Counted from the first letter of the stretch, positions 1 to 7,588 are shown. The stretch: 64,000 nt of DNA from Actinacidiphila paucisporea (GCF_900142575.1 NZ_FRBI01000004.1:219909-283908); one strand, 5' to 3'. Program-made: numbers and translations. The notes: a model not told the origin generated them from the letters alone.

Positions 1-1135
1 CGTCCTGCGCGACCGCCGCGTACAGGTCGCCGCCGGCCGCCGCCCCCGCCAGACCCTGGTCGCCGGACATCGCGGCAAGCACCCGCGGCTCCAACTGGCC
101 GGCGTCCGCGACCACCAGCAGATGGCCGGGGTCGGCGACCACGGCCGCCCGCAGCGGGCGGGGAATCTGCAGCGCCCCGCCGCCCCGCGTCGCCCAGCGC
201 CCCGACACCACACCGCCGACCACGTACTCGGGCCGGAAGCGCCCGTCACGCACCCAGGCCTCGCGCCATGCCCAGCCGTGCGCGGCATGGATACGCGACA
301 GCTCCTTGTACCGCAGCAGCAGCCCGGCTGCCGGGTGCTCCACCTTGCGCAGCTCGTGCGAACGGGTCGATGCCAGCGGCACCCCCACCCGCGCGAAGGC
401 CGGCAGCAACTGAGCGGGGGAGTCGGGATTGACCGGGCGGCCCAGCGCGTCCTGGATGCGCTGCGCCAGCTCGCCGAGCCTGGCCGGCCTGGCACCGCCC
501 GCCGGGCGCGGCCCGAGCAGCCCGGTCAGCAGCTCGTCGTGCGCCCGCGCGCTCCACGGCAGACCGTCCCTGCCCATCTCGACCGCCGCCAGTGCGCCGG
601 CGGACTCCGCCGCGCACAGCAACCGCATCCGGTCCGGCCGGTCGCCCGCCCCGATCCGCCGCTGCTGGGCGGCATGCACCTCGACCAGCGCCGCCAGCGG
701 GTCCGCGTCCGGCGGCAGATGGTGCCGGTCGGCGGCGAACAGCACCGGCTGGTCGTCGCCGCCCGCCTCCGGCGCGTCCGGCGGCTCGGGCAGTCCGTGC
801 AGCCGCGCCCAGGCCGCCCCCAGCGAGCGCGGCCTGCCGTGCCTGCCCTCCTGGCCGAGCAGCAGCGACTCGACCAGCTTCACGTCATGGCACCGCCCGA
901 CCCGGACCCCGCCCCGGTCCAGCAGCCCCTGATAGACCTCCTCCGTCCCGCCCCACACCCAGCGCGGGCCGGCCGCAGCCTCGACCTCCCGCACCGCCCG
1001 GGCGAGATCGGCCACCACCGCGGTCCCGCCGACCGTCCCGCCGTCCTCCCCGAGCCCGCACAGCCGCCCGCCGCTCCCGACCGGATCGGCCACCACGGCC
1101 ACCCGCCCGGCTCCTGCGTCAACGGCTGCGTCCAC
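1..1135 (-). CDS. Bifunctional 3'-5' exonuclease/DNA polymerase (PolA-like), 5' part, cut by the window edge
   Basis: About 378 codons of the N-terminal part are visible; the C-terminus lies beyond base 1. The reading frame gives an actinobacterial PolA-related protein: a weakly conserved exonuclease-like N-terminal region, then a polymerase thumb/palm region with LGELAQRIQDALGRPVN and SRIHAAHGW. Near residue 345 is VVADAGQLEPRVL, which aligns with family-A polymerase motif A (DYSQIELR) and keeps the metal-binding Asp. The family is thought to act in DNA repair synthesis; the activity is inferred from homology. I chose GTG at 1135 because a RecA-NDp-type promoter ends 6 nt upstream, so the mRNA would be leaderless. 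An in-frame GTG further in is less likely. Confidence 0.8.
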   Translation of the reverse strand, partial: MDAAVDAGAGRVAVVADPVGSGGRLCGLGEDGGTVGGTAVVADLARAVREVEAAAGPRWVWGGTEEVYQGLLDRGGVRVGRCHDVKLVESLLLGQEGRHGRPRSLGAAWARLHGLPEPPDAPEAGGDDQPVLFAADRHHLPPDADPLAALVEVHAAQQRRIGAGDRPDRMRLLCAAESAGALAAVEMGRDGLPWSARAHDELLTGLLGPRPAGGARPARLGELAQRIQDALGRPVNPDSPAQLLPAFARVGVPLASTRSHELRKVEHPAAGLLLRYKELSRIHAAHGWAWREAWVRDGRFRPEYVVGGVVSGRWATRGGGALQIPRPLRAAVVADPGHLLVVADAGQLEPRVLAAMSGDQGLAGAAAGGDLYAAVAQD

Positions 1136-1141
1136 TCCCCG

Positions 1142-1164
1142 AGAGTAGGTCCGACCACTGACAA
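1142..1164 (-). promoter_or_regulatory. RecA-NDp (PafBC-type) DNA-damage promoter
   Basis: On the minus strand TTGTCAGTG (1164-1156) is followed after 8 nt by TACTCT (1147-1142). This fits the actinobacterial SOS-independent damage promoter TTGTCRGTG-N8-TAnnnT exactly. The hexamer ends 6 nt before GTG 1135, so transcription would begin at the start codon. It drives a repair-type polymerase, which fits the known regulon. Confidence 0.8.
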
Positions 1165-1195
1165 TGCCGCCGGCGGCCGTCTTGGGAACGCCGAA

Positions 1196-1227
1196 GAGCC
1201 CGGCGGCGTGTGGCGCCTGCCGGGCTC
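1196..1227 (-). terminator. Hairpin terminator after thioredoxin
   Basis: GAGCCCGGC (1196-1204) and GCCGGGCTC (1219-1227) form a perfect 9-bp stem just downstream of the thioredoxin stop codon. There is no T-tract, as is usual in this GC range. Confidence 0.55.
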
Positions 1228-1239
1228 GGGGGCGAGGGG

Positions 1240-1611
1240 TCAGTCCTGCTTCGCCTGGGCTTCCTCGACGGACTTGTGTACCTCCGCCATGTCCAGCGCG
1301 CGGGCCTGCGCGATGACGTCCTCCAGCGCGGGCTCGGGCAGCGCGCCCGGCTGCGCGAAGATCGCCACCTTGTCCCTGACGATCATCAGCGTCGGGATCG
1401 ACTGGATCTGGAAGGCCGCCGCAAGCTCGGGCTGGGCCTCCGTGTCGACCTTCGCGAAGACCAGGTCCTGGTGCTTCTCTGACGACTTGTCGTAGACCGG
1501 CGCGAACGACCGGCACGGCCCGCACCAGGCGGCCCAGAAGTCGATGAGGACGAAGTCGTTGGCGGACACGACCTCGTCGAAATTCTCCTTGGTCAGCTCC
1601 ACAGTGCTCAT
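1240..1611 (-). CDS. trxA: Thioredoxin
   Basis: A 123-residue cytoplasmic thioredoxin, the normal size for the family. It reduces protein disulfides via the WCGPC motif (Cys30 and Cys33, in DFWAAWCGPC); the cis-proline loop reads SIPTLMI. The C-terminal tail MAEVHKSVEEAQAKQD is a short charged extension. ATG 1611 is preceded by GGGGAGGGC, a ribosome site set close to the start. It lies downstream of a citrate synthase in the same direction, but a 517-bp repeat-bearing spacer makes co-transcription unlikely. There are several thioredoxins in streptomycetes, so the trxA symbol is generic. Confidence 0.93.
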   Translation of the reverse strand: MSTVELTKENFDEVVSANDFVLIDFWAAWCGPCRSFAPVYDKSSEKHQDLVFAKVDTEAQPELAAAFQIQSIPTLMIVRDKVAIFAQPGALPEPALEDVIAQARALDMAEVHKSVEEAQAKQD

Positions 1612-1717
1612 GCCCTCCCCAACGGGTGGCGGTGCCGGGAAATTCCGTCCTTCACTCGTCCGGGTGGAGCCGCCCGCGCCTCCATGGCGTGGGGCCCCGC
1701 GCACTCGTTGTCCGCGT

Positions 1718-1918
1718 ATGGCACCGATGCAGAGGAACGCGCGAGCCGCCGGGAACCCGGCTCCAGCTGGAACGGTTCTGCACCACACCCGCGCCGACGC
1801 GCCGGTCTTCGCCGCCCTGGCCGACCAATGGCGCTCCGCCGGCCGCATGGTCCCCGGCCAGGCCGACCCCGAATGGTCCACCCTGACCACCCGCATCCCC
1901 CGCGTGACCTTGCCCTGA
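1718..1918 (+). CDS. Small hypothetical protein (66 aa)
   Basis: A short frame inside the 517-bp spacer between thioredoxin and citrate synthase. Its second half, VFAALADQWRSAGRMVPG followed by a DPEW motif, looks like the small W..GR.VPG..D.EW proteins I recall from streptomycetes. That is memory, not a search. No good ribosome site precedes ATG 1718 or ATG 1727, so either a leaderless start or a decayed gene copy is possible. No membrane segment or signal peptide. Confidence 0.4.
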   Translation: MAPMQRNARAAGNPAPAGTVLHHTRADAPVFAALADQWRSAGRMVPGQADPEWSTLTTRIPRVTLP

Positions 1919-1930
1919 CCCCGGACCCCC

Positions 1931-2105
1931 AGGGGCGCGGGGAAGTGCGCGAGCAACCACATCGGACGGGAAGCAAGCATCGCCCCGGCAAGGGGCACCC
2001 CCCAGGGGCGCGGGGAACTGCGCGAGCAACCCCGACGGCGGGAAAGATGACGACGCCCCGGCAAGGGGCACTCACCCGGGGGCGCGGGGAACTGCGCGCA
2101 CAACC
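1931..2105. repeat. 73-bp tandem repeat block (about 2.5 units)
   Basis: The core GGGGCGCGGGGAA(C/G)TGCGCG begins at about 1932, 2005 and 2079, i.e. every 73-74 bp. Between cores, the hairpin-forming GCCCCGGCAAGGGGC occurs twice (about 1982-1996 and 2055-2069). The core resembles a dispersed intergenic repeat common in Streptomyces. No coding function is seen. Confidence 0.8.
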
Positions 2106-2128
2106 CCCCGGCCGGCAGCCGCGCCCCC

Positions 2129-3433
2129 TCACCCCCGCGGTAGCGGCACCGGCTGGGGCGCCCCCACCCCGGCATAGACCCCCCTGGGCCGCAGCCGCAG
2201 CGCCCGCTCCCCGTACTCCTCCAGCGCGTGCGCGACCCACCCCGCGGTCCTGCCCACGGCGAAGACGGCCTCGCCGGCTTCCGCCGGCATCCCGGAGGCG
2301 ACCGACAGGACGGCGAGCGCGAGGTCGACGTTGGCGTGCAGCGGTGTGTGCCGCGCCGCCGTGGCGATCGTGTCGCGTGCCGCGGCGAGCGCGTCCGCCG
2401 CCGCGGGCACGTCGGCGAGGAGGGTGAGGAGCAGCCGCGCCCGCGGGTCCTCGCCGTGGTAGAGCCGGTGCCCGAGCCCCGGCACGCGCTGCCCGGCGCG
2501 CAGGTGCGCCGCGACGACGGGACCGGCGCCGCCGGCCAGGACGTCGGCGAGCATCCGGTGGGCGAGCGCGCTGGCCTGCCCGTGCAGCGGCCCGTCGAGC
2601 GCCCCGAGCCCGGCCGAGACCGCGGCGTAGGGGTGCGCGCGGCCGGAGGCCGCGACACGGACGGCGAGGGTCGACGTGGCCAGGTCGTGGTCGATGAGCA
2701 GGACGAGCGCGGCGTCGAGGACCCGCAGCGACGCCGCGTCCGGCTCCTGTGCGGTGAGCCGTGTCCACAGCCGCCGGGCGATCGGCGCGTCGCCGGGGGC
2801 ATCCTCCCCGCCGGCCGGCGGCAGCGCGTCGACCAACGTCGGGATCAGCCCGCGGGCGCAGCCGAGCACCGCCTCCCGGGTGAGGTCGAAGCGCAGCGGA
2901 TCGGCCGCGCCGGCGGCGATCACCGCGACCCGCATCCGGTCCATCGGCCCGCTGCCCGCGGGCAGTGAGCCAGCCGCGGCCCGGGCGGCGGCCAGCGGCT
3001 GCGGAGGAGCGATGAAGCGGACGCCGACCTCCAGCTCCCCGGTCCACAGCCACTGCGCGACGTCCTCGTATGCGTAGGCCTCCGCAAGGGCGACCGCGTC
3101 CACGCCGCGGAAGGCGTAGCTGTCGGTCGCCGCGTCGATGAGGGTGATGCCGGTGCGGATGCGGCCCCATCCCTCGGCCTCGCCGTCGGAGGGGGAGCCC
3201 GAGGCGGCGGTGCCCGCTCCGGCCCGTCCCCTGGCGGCCAGGGCCGCGACCTCGGCCGGGTCGAAGGTGCTGCCCCGCCCGCCGGCGGCCCGCCGGCTGT
3301 CGAGCAGCCCCCGGCTGACGTAGGCGTACAGCGTCTCCGGCTTGACGCCGAGCCGCGCCGCCGCCTCCCGCGTGCTGATGCGGGCGTCGTCGCCGCCCGC
3401 TGCCCCGTCCGTCATGGGCGCCACCGTATCCAC
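2129..3433 (-). CDS. Citrate synthase with N-terminal MerR/excisionase-like DNA-binding domain
   Basis: Residues ~18-70 (ISTREAAARLGVKPETLYAY...) form a helix-turn-helix of the MerR/excisionase type. The rest is a citrate synthase fold that condenses acetyl-CoA with oxaloacetate (or propionyl-CoA in the methylcitrate branch). Catalytic landmarks are present: GPLHGQASALAHR, GLGHRLYHGEDPR and NVDLALAVLS with the catalytic Asp. Three starts are possible: GTG 3433, GTG 3424 and ATG 3415. GAGGTGG lies 5 nt before GTG 3424, which I consider the best; the longest is given here. It is divergent from a second citrate-synthase-like gene, with a perfect AT-rich palindrome between. The fused HTH suggests the enzyme may bind that DNA (inference). 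Streptomycetes keep a similar divergent pair. Confidence 0.9.
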   Translation of the reverse strand: MDTVAPMTDGAAGGDDARISTREAAARLGVKPETLYAYVSRGLLDSRRAAGGRGSTFDPAEVAALAARGRAGAGTAASGSPSDGEAEGWGRIRTGITLIDAATDSYAFRGVDAVALAEAYAYEDVAQWLWTGELEVGVRFIAPPQPLAAARAAAGSLPAGSGPMDRMRVAVIAAGAADPLRFDLTREAVLGCARGLIPTLVDALPPAGGEDAPGDAPIARRLWTRLTAQEPDAASLRVLDAALVLLIDHDLATSTLAVRVAASGRAHPYAAVSAGLGALDGPLHGQASALAHRMLADVLAGGAGPVVAAHLRAGQRVPGLGHRLYHGEDPRARLLLTLLADVPAAADALAAARDTIATAARHTPLHANVDLALAVLSVASGMPAEAGEAVFAVGRTAGWVAHALEEYGERALRLRPRGVYAGVGAPQPVPLPRG

Positions 3434-3454
3434 CTCAGGTCAACTCTTGCTCAC

Positions 3455-3468
3455 GTTGATTAATCAAC
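3455..3468. promoter_or_regulatory. 14-bp perfect palindromic operator between two citrate synthase genes
   Basis: GTTGATTAATCAAC equals its own reverse complement and is strikingly AT-rich for this genome. A TTGACA -35-like box for the plus-strand gene starts 2 nt after it (3470-3475). It sits in the 93-bp divergent intergenic region and is the obvious site for a shared regulator. Confidence 0.7.
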
Positions 3469-3526
3469 ATTGACAGGCTACCGATCAAGCATGGACAGTC
3501 AAGTAAGGAGTCAAGGAGGAGAACCG

Positions 3527-4717
3527 ATGCCCACCACCGCACCCCCCGCCCCCTCGCAGTCCGCCCCGCCGCAGCCGGCGCCGCCCGAAGTCCCGCGCGG
3601 CCTCAAGGGCGTGGTCGTCACCGACACCGTGCTCGGCGATGTCCGTGGAGCCGAGGGCTTCTACCACTACCGCGAGTATTCGGCGGTCGAGCTGGCGGCG
3701 AGCCGCGGCTTCGAGGACGTGTGGCATCTGATGTTCCACGGCACGCTGCCGACGGCCGAGGAGCGTTCCCGCTTCACCCGGCAGACCGCGGGACTGCGCC
3801 GTCTGCCCGCCGCCGTACGGGACGCGTTGCCCGCCGTCGCCCGCGCCACCGGCGGGTCGGGGCCGCTGGCCGGGCTGCGTACGGCCCTGTCGCTGACCGG
3901 CGCCGCCGCCGGATTCCGGCCGCTGTACGACCTTGATCCCGAACAGCGGCAGGCCGACGCGCTGGCCGCCTGCGCGGTGGTGCCGACGCTGCTGACAGCG
4001 CTGCACCGGCTCGGCCGCGGCCTGGCGCCGATCGAGCCGCGCGACGACCTGCCGTATGCGGCGAACTACCTGTACATGCTGACCGGCGAGGAGCCGGTCC
4101 CGGACCGGGCGCGGGCCGTCGAGCAGTATCTGATCTCGACCGTCGACCACGGCTTCAACGCCTCGACCTTCACCTCCCGGGTCATCGCCTCGACCGGCGC
4201 GGACCTGGCGGCCTGCCTGGTCGGGGCGATCGGCGCGCTGTCCGGGCCGCTGCACGGCGGGGCGCCGAGCCGCGCGCTGGACACGCTGGACGAGATCGGC
4301 ACCCCGGACCGCGTCGACCCCTGGCTGCGCGAGCACATCGCGGCCGGCGAGCGGATCATGGGCTTCGGCCACCCCGTCTACCGCACCGAGGACCCGCGCT
4401 CCCGGCTGCTCAAGGGGATAGCCCGGGGTATCGGCGGTGACCTCGTCGACTTCGCCGTGCAGGTCGAGGCGCGCGCGGAGGCGCTGCTGGCCGAGCTGAA
4501 GCCGGGGCGGGACCTGCACATCAATGTGGAGTTCTACGCCGGCGTGGTGATGGAGCTGTGCGGATTGCCGCGGGAGATGTTCACGCCGACCTTCGCGGCG
4601 GCCCGGGTGGTCGGCTGGAGCGCCAACATCCTGGAGCAGGCCGCCGACAGCAAGATCATCCGCCCGTCCGCCCGCTATGTGGGGCCGCCGCCGCCCCGCC
4701 CGGTCCCCGCGGTCTGA
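3527..4717 (+). CDS. Citrate synthase-like protein (2-methylcitrate/citrate synthase family)
   Basis: 396 residues. A proline-rich N-terminus is followed by the citrate synthase fold: GPLHGGAPSRALDTL and IMGFGHPVYRTEDPRS carry the usual histidines. The third catalytic position, normally Asp in NVDFYSG, reads NVEFYAG here (Glu335). A Glu at that place makes normal citrate synthase activity doubtful, although from memory the same residue occurs in streptomycete relatives. ATG 3527 is fixed by the strong ribosome site AAGGAGGAG at 3514-3522. It is divergent from the HTH-fused paralogue and probably co-regulated through the shared palindrome. It could act on another acyl-CoA substrate or as a partner of the paralogue. 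Confidence 0.88.
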   Translation: MPTTAPPAPSQSAPPQPAPPEVPRGLKGVVVTDTVLGDVRGAEGFYHYREYSAVELAASRGFEDVWHLMFHGTLPTAEERSRFTRQTAGLRRLPAAVRDALPAVARATGGSGPLAGLRTALSLTGAAAGFRPLYDLDPEQRQADALAACAVVPTLLTALHRLGRGLAPIEPRDDLPYAANYLYMLTGEEPVPDRARAVEQYLISTVDHGFNASTFTSRVIASTGADLAACLVGAIGALSGPLHGGAPSRALDTLDEIGTPDRVDPWLREHIAAGERIMGFGHPVYRTEDPRSRLLKGIARGIGGDLVDFAVQVEARAEALLAELKPGRDLHINVEFYAGVVMELCGLPREMFTPTFAAARVVGWSANILEQAADSKIIRPSARYVGPPPPRPVPAV

Positions 4718-4736
4718 CCGCGGCGCCCGGCGGCAC

Positions 4737-4788
4737 GGGTGGAAGGGGCCGGGTGGAACAGGCGCCGGGTGGAAGAGGTCGGGTGGAA
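4737..4788. repeat. Four direct GGGTGGAA repeats
   Basis: GGGTGGAA occurs at 4737, 4751, 4767 and 4781, spaced 14, 16 and 14 bp, just after the citrate-synthase-like gene. There is no evident hairpin. The function is unknown; it may be a slippage-derived array. Confidence 0.7.
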
Positions 4789-4839
4789 AGGCGAGCGCGG
4801 CGCCGGAAAGGCGCGGCACATTGCCACGGCTGGTCTGCA

Positions 4840-4855
4840 TACCGACCAGTCGGTA
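4840..4855. promoter_or_regulatory. TetR-type operator upstream of the quinone oxidoreductase
   Basis: TACCGAC-CA-GTCGGTA has perfect 7-bp arms. Dyads with a TACCGAC/GTCGGTA core are typical of TetR-family regulators that control oxidoreductase genes. It lies 54 nt before the GTG start of the next gene. No tetR gene is adjacent, so the regulator would act from elsewhere. Confidence 0.6.
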
Positions 4856-4908
4856 GTGTGAGACCGTTGCCGGGGACCCGGCACGGACCCACCCCCGGAG
4901 GAGCCGGC

Positions 4909-5862
4909 GTGCGCGCGATCCAGATCACCGAATTCGGCGGACCCGAGGTCCTGCGGGAGACGGAACTGCCCGACCCGGTCGCCGGCGAGGGACAGCTGCT
5001 GCTGGACGTCGACTCCGCGGGGGTGAACTACGCCGACACGCACACCGTGGAGAATTCCTACCTCTCCCGCTCGGCGCTGCCCATGGTGCCGGGCGCCGAG
5101 GTGGTCGGCCGCACCGCCGACGGCCGCCGGGTCGTCGCCCTCACCGACAACGGGGGATACGCCCAGAAGGCCGCCGTCCAGACGTACCTGGCCCACGAGC
5201 TGCCCGACACGGTCACCGACGGGCAGGCGCTCGCGCTGGTCGTCCAGGGCCTCACCGCCTGGCATCTGCTGCGGACGTCGGCGCGGCTGGCGCCCGGTGA
5301 GAGCGTCGTGGTGCACGCGGCCGCCGGCGGCACCGGCTCGCTCGCCGTCCAGCTCGCCCGGCAGTTCGGCGCGGGCCGGGTGATCGCGACCGCGTCCTCC
5401 CAGGACAAGCGCGACCTGGCGCTGGAGATGGGCGCCGACGTCGCGGTCGACTCCGACCCCGAGGGGCTCACCGAGCGGCTGACCGCGGCAAACGGCGGGC
5501 GCAAGGTCGACATCGTGCTGGAGATGACCGGTGGCCCGGTCTTCGACGCCTCGCTCGCGGCCCTGGCCCCCTTCGGCCGGCTGGTCGCGTACGGCATGGC
5601 CTCCAGGACCGCCCCCACCCCCGTCCAGCCCGCGCAGCTGATGGGCCGCTCGCGGGCGGTCGTCGGCTTCTGGCTGATGCACTGCCTGGGCCGCCCGGGG
5701 ATGTACCGCGAGCCGATGGCGGAACTGCTGGCGATGACCGCGGACGGCCGGCTGCGGCCGCGCGTCGGCGGCGTCTACGGCCTGTCGGAGGCGGCCCGGG
5801 CGCACGAGGACCTGCGCGCCAGGCGCACAACCGGCAAGCTGGTGCTCGATGTGACCCGATGA
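4909..5862 (+). CDS. Zinc-binding-dehydrogenase-family NADPH:quinone oxidoreductase
   Basis: 317 residues of the medium-chain dehydrogenase/quinone reductase superfamily. It opens with MRAIQITEFGGPEVL, and the Rossmann fingerprint VVHAAAGGTGSLAVQLARQFGA is near residue 145. The catalytic-zinc ligands of true alcohol dehydrogenases are not seen, so an NADPH-dependent quinone/enone reductase acting in the cytoplasm is likely. GTG 4909 has CCCGGAGGAG at spacing 5-6. A TetR-type dyad 54 nt upstream suggests derepression by a small aromatic or electrophile (inference). The closing residues GKLVLDVTR are standard for the family. Confidence 0.88.
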   Translation: MRAIQITEFGGPEVLRETELPDPVAGEGQLLLDVDSAGVNYADTHTVENSYLSRSALPMVPGAEVVGRTADGRRVVALTDNGGYAQKAAVQTYLAHELPDTVTDGQALALVVQGLTAWHLLRTSARLAPGESVVVHAAAGGTGSLAVQLARQFGAGRVIATASSQDKRDLALEMGADVAVDSDPEGLTERLTAANGGRKVDIVLEMTGGPVFDASLAALAPFGRLVAYGMASRTAPTPVQPAQLMGRSRAVVGFWLMHCLGRPGMYREPMAELLAMTADGRLRPRVGGVYGLSEAARAHEDLRARRTTGKLVLDVTR

Positions 5863-5897
5863 GCGGAACCGGACGGGTCGTCCCGGTCGTTGGATCG

Positions 5898-5918
5898 GTG
5901 CAACAGTTGGAGTTGCAC
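5898..5918. promoter_or_regulatory. Inverted repeat GTGCAAC-N7-GTTGCAC upstream of htpX
   Basis: Perfect 7-bp arms with a 7-nt spacer lie 74 nt before the htpX start and 35 nt after the previous stop codon. It could be an operator for the stress genes or an RNA hairpin. No T-tract follows, which favours an operator. Confidence 0.5.
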
Positions 5919-5991
5919 ACACCATCATGACCAGTGGAGCACGCAGGGCCGCCGCCCGCGACCCGCGCCCCCGCACAGCTCGGGAGGGGCC

Positions 5992-6891
5992 ATGCCACGC
6001 AACCGCTTCGCACAGGACCGGGGACTGACGACCCGCATGGTCGTCACGATGTTCCTGATCGGACTGCTCTACGTCGTCTTCGTCGGAGCGCTGCTCGCCC
6101 TGCTGCGCGGCGCCTGGCCGATGATCCTGATCATCGCGGGACTGCTCTTCGTCGTCCAGTTCTGGTTCAGCGACCGCATCGCCGCCTTCAGCATGGGCGC
6201 CCGCGAGGTCACCCCCGAGCAGCAGCCGGAGCTGCACGGCGTCGTCGACCGGATCTGCGCGCTCGCCGACCTGCCCAAACCGAAGGTCGCCGTCGCCCAG
6301 TCCGACGTGCCCAACGCGTTCGCGACCGGCCGCAACCACAAGAACACGGTGGTGTGCGTGACCACCGGGCTGCTGCGCCGGCTGGAGCCCGAGGAGCTGG
6401 AGGGCGTCGTCGCCCATGAGCTGTCCCACGTCGCCCACAAGGACGTCGCCGTGATGACGATCGCCTCCTTCCTCGGCATCCTGGCCGGCGTCATCACCAG
6501 GATCGGCCTGTGGGGCGGCTTCCGGCGCAGCCGCGACCCCGGCACCGCCGCGCTGTTCATCCTGGTGCCGCTGGTCAGCGCGGTGGTCTACGCGATCAGC
6601 TTCCTGCTCACCCGGATGCTGTCGCGCTACCGCGAGCTGTCCGCCGACCGCAGCGCCGCCCTGCTGACCGGCCGCCCCTCCGCGCTGGCCTCCGCCCTCA
6701 CCAAGGTCAGCGGCGAGCTGGCCGCGATCCCCACCAAGGACCTGCGCGCGGCCGAGCCCTTCAACGCGTTCTACTTCGCCCCGGCACTCACCACCAGCCC
6801 GACCGTCTCCAAGCTGCTCGCCACCCACCCCAGCCTCGAGCAGCGGCTGGCCCAGCTGGCCGCGATCACCGTCGAGCTGGACCACCGCTGA
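5992..6891 (+). CDS. htpX: HtpX-family membrane zinc metalloprotease
   Basis: 299 residues, an M48B membrane protease involved in quality control of membrane proteins. Two N-terminal membrane segments (~15-60) precede the zinc site HELSH (His142, Glu143, His146). Two further hydrophobic stretches (~155-170, 180-205) come before RYRELSADR with the third ligand, Glu215. ATG 5992 follows GGGAGGGGCC. The stop codon overlaps the ATG of pspAB (TGATG), so the two are translationally coupled. The pairing with a PspA-associated gene places it in envelope stress. An inverted repeat upstream may be the operator. Confidence 0.93.
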   Translation: MPRNRFAQDRGLTTRMVVTMFLIGLLYVVFVGALLALLRGAWPMILIIAGLLFVVQFWFSDRIAAFSMGAREVTPEQQPELHGVVDRICALADLPKPKVAVAQSDVPNAFATGRNHKNTVVCVTTGLLRRLEPEELEGVVAHELSHVAHKDVAVMTIASFLGILAGVITRIGLWGGFRRSRDPGTAALFILVPLVSAVVYAISFLLTRMLSRYRELSADRSAALLTGRPSALASALTKVSGELAAIPTKDLRAAEPFNAFYFAPALTTSPTVSKLLATHPSLEQRLAQLAAITVELDHR

Positions 6892-7448
6892 TGGGCCTGC
6901 TCGATGTGCTGCTCGGCCGCAGCAAACCGGTCCGGCCCGACCTCGACCAGCTCTTCGGCCTGTCCTCGGCCGCCATCACCCTCCAGGCCGCGAGCGAGCT
7001 GCGCCCGACAGGGTCGGGCTCGGTGTGCTTCGCCGCCGTCGAGGGCGGCGCGTTCGCCGAGATCCAGCAGGACCTGCGCAGCCTGCTGTCGGTCGAGGCG
7101 AGCCGCGACAGCTACGGCTACACCTGGCTCCGGTCACGGCACGACCCCAGCGAGGTCACCGACCTCGTCACCGACCTGCACGCCGTCAATTCCGCGTTGG
7201 AGTCCGGCGGTTTCGGACCGCAGCTGCTGTGCTCGCTGGTCGGCTTCGAGGACCCGCAGGGGCACCGCGTCGCCCTGGTCTACCTCTACAAGCGCGGGTC
7301 GTTCTACCCCTTCGCCCCGCTGCCCGGGGAGAAGCGCGACCACGCGCTGGAGCTCCAGGTCAGGGCCCTGGTCGCCGACGACCTGCGGCTGGAGGCCGAC
7401 CTCTCGCGCTGGTTCCCGGTCTGGGGCGCGCCCGGCATGGCCGGGTGA
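6891..7448 (+). CDS. pspAB: PspA-associated protein PspAB
   Basis: 185 residues, opening MGLLDVLLGRSKPV, the typical start of the PspAB family found next to htpX in actinobacteria. No transmembrane segment, signal peptide or known catalytic motif is seen. The family is tied to the PspA phage-shock membrane-maintenance system by gene context; its biochemical role is unknown. The start is fixed by the overlapping TGATG junction with htpX, so both are made from one message. Confidence 0.88.
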   Translation: MGLLDVLLGRSKPVRPDLDQLFGLSSAAITLQAASELRPTGSGSVCFAAVEGGAFAEIQQDLRSLLSVEASRDSYGYTWLRSRHDPSEVTDLVTDLHAVNSALESGGFGPQLLCSLVGFEDPQGHRVALVYLYKRGSFYPFAPLPGEKRDHALELQVRALVADDLRLEADLSRWFPVWGAPGMAG

Positions 7449-7521
7449 GGGGGGCGCGGTAGCGGCGGCGGAATCGAACCGGCGTGCGTCGAAAGGCGGT
7501 TGCCGGGCAGGAGGTCGGTGA

Positions 7522-7540
7522 CGGACGCCACCGGCGTCCG
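7522..7540. terminator. Short perfect hairpin after htpX-pspAB
   Basis: CGGACGCC-ACC-GGCGTCCG has an 8-bp perfect stem and a 3-nt loop, 73 nt after the pspAB stop. It may end the operon transcript or act in the leader of the next small gene. No T-run. Confidence 0.45.
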
Positions 7541-7588
7541 CGGCCCGACCGCCGCCCGCACGGGCGGCCTTCGCCGAGGAGAATGCGC

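Noticed and set aside
122-1495. Long open frame on the plus strand over the exonuclease/polymerase gene
   Set aside because: Arg/Pro/His-rich composition, no ribosome site, and the opposite strand encodes a recognised polymerase. Typical antisense shadow in high-GC DNA.
7464-7545. tRNA-like stretch (GGAATCGAACCGG) before the small membrane protein
   Set aside because: The T-stem does not pair and no acceptor or anticodon arm can be built; it is coincidental similarity to the T-loop.
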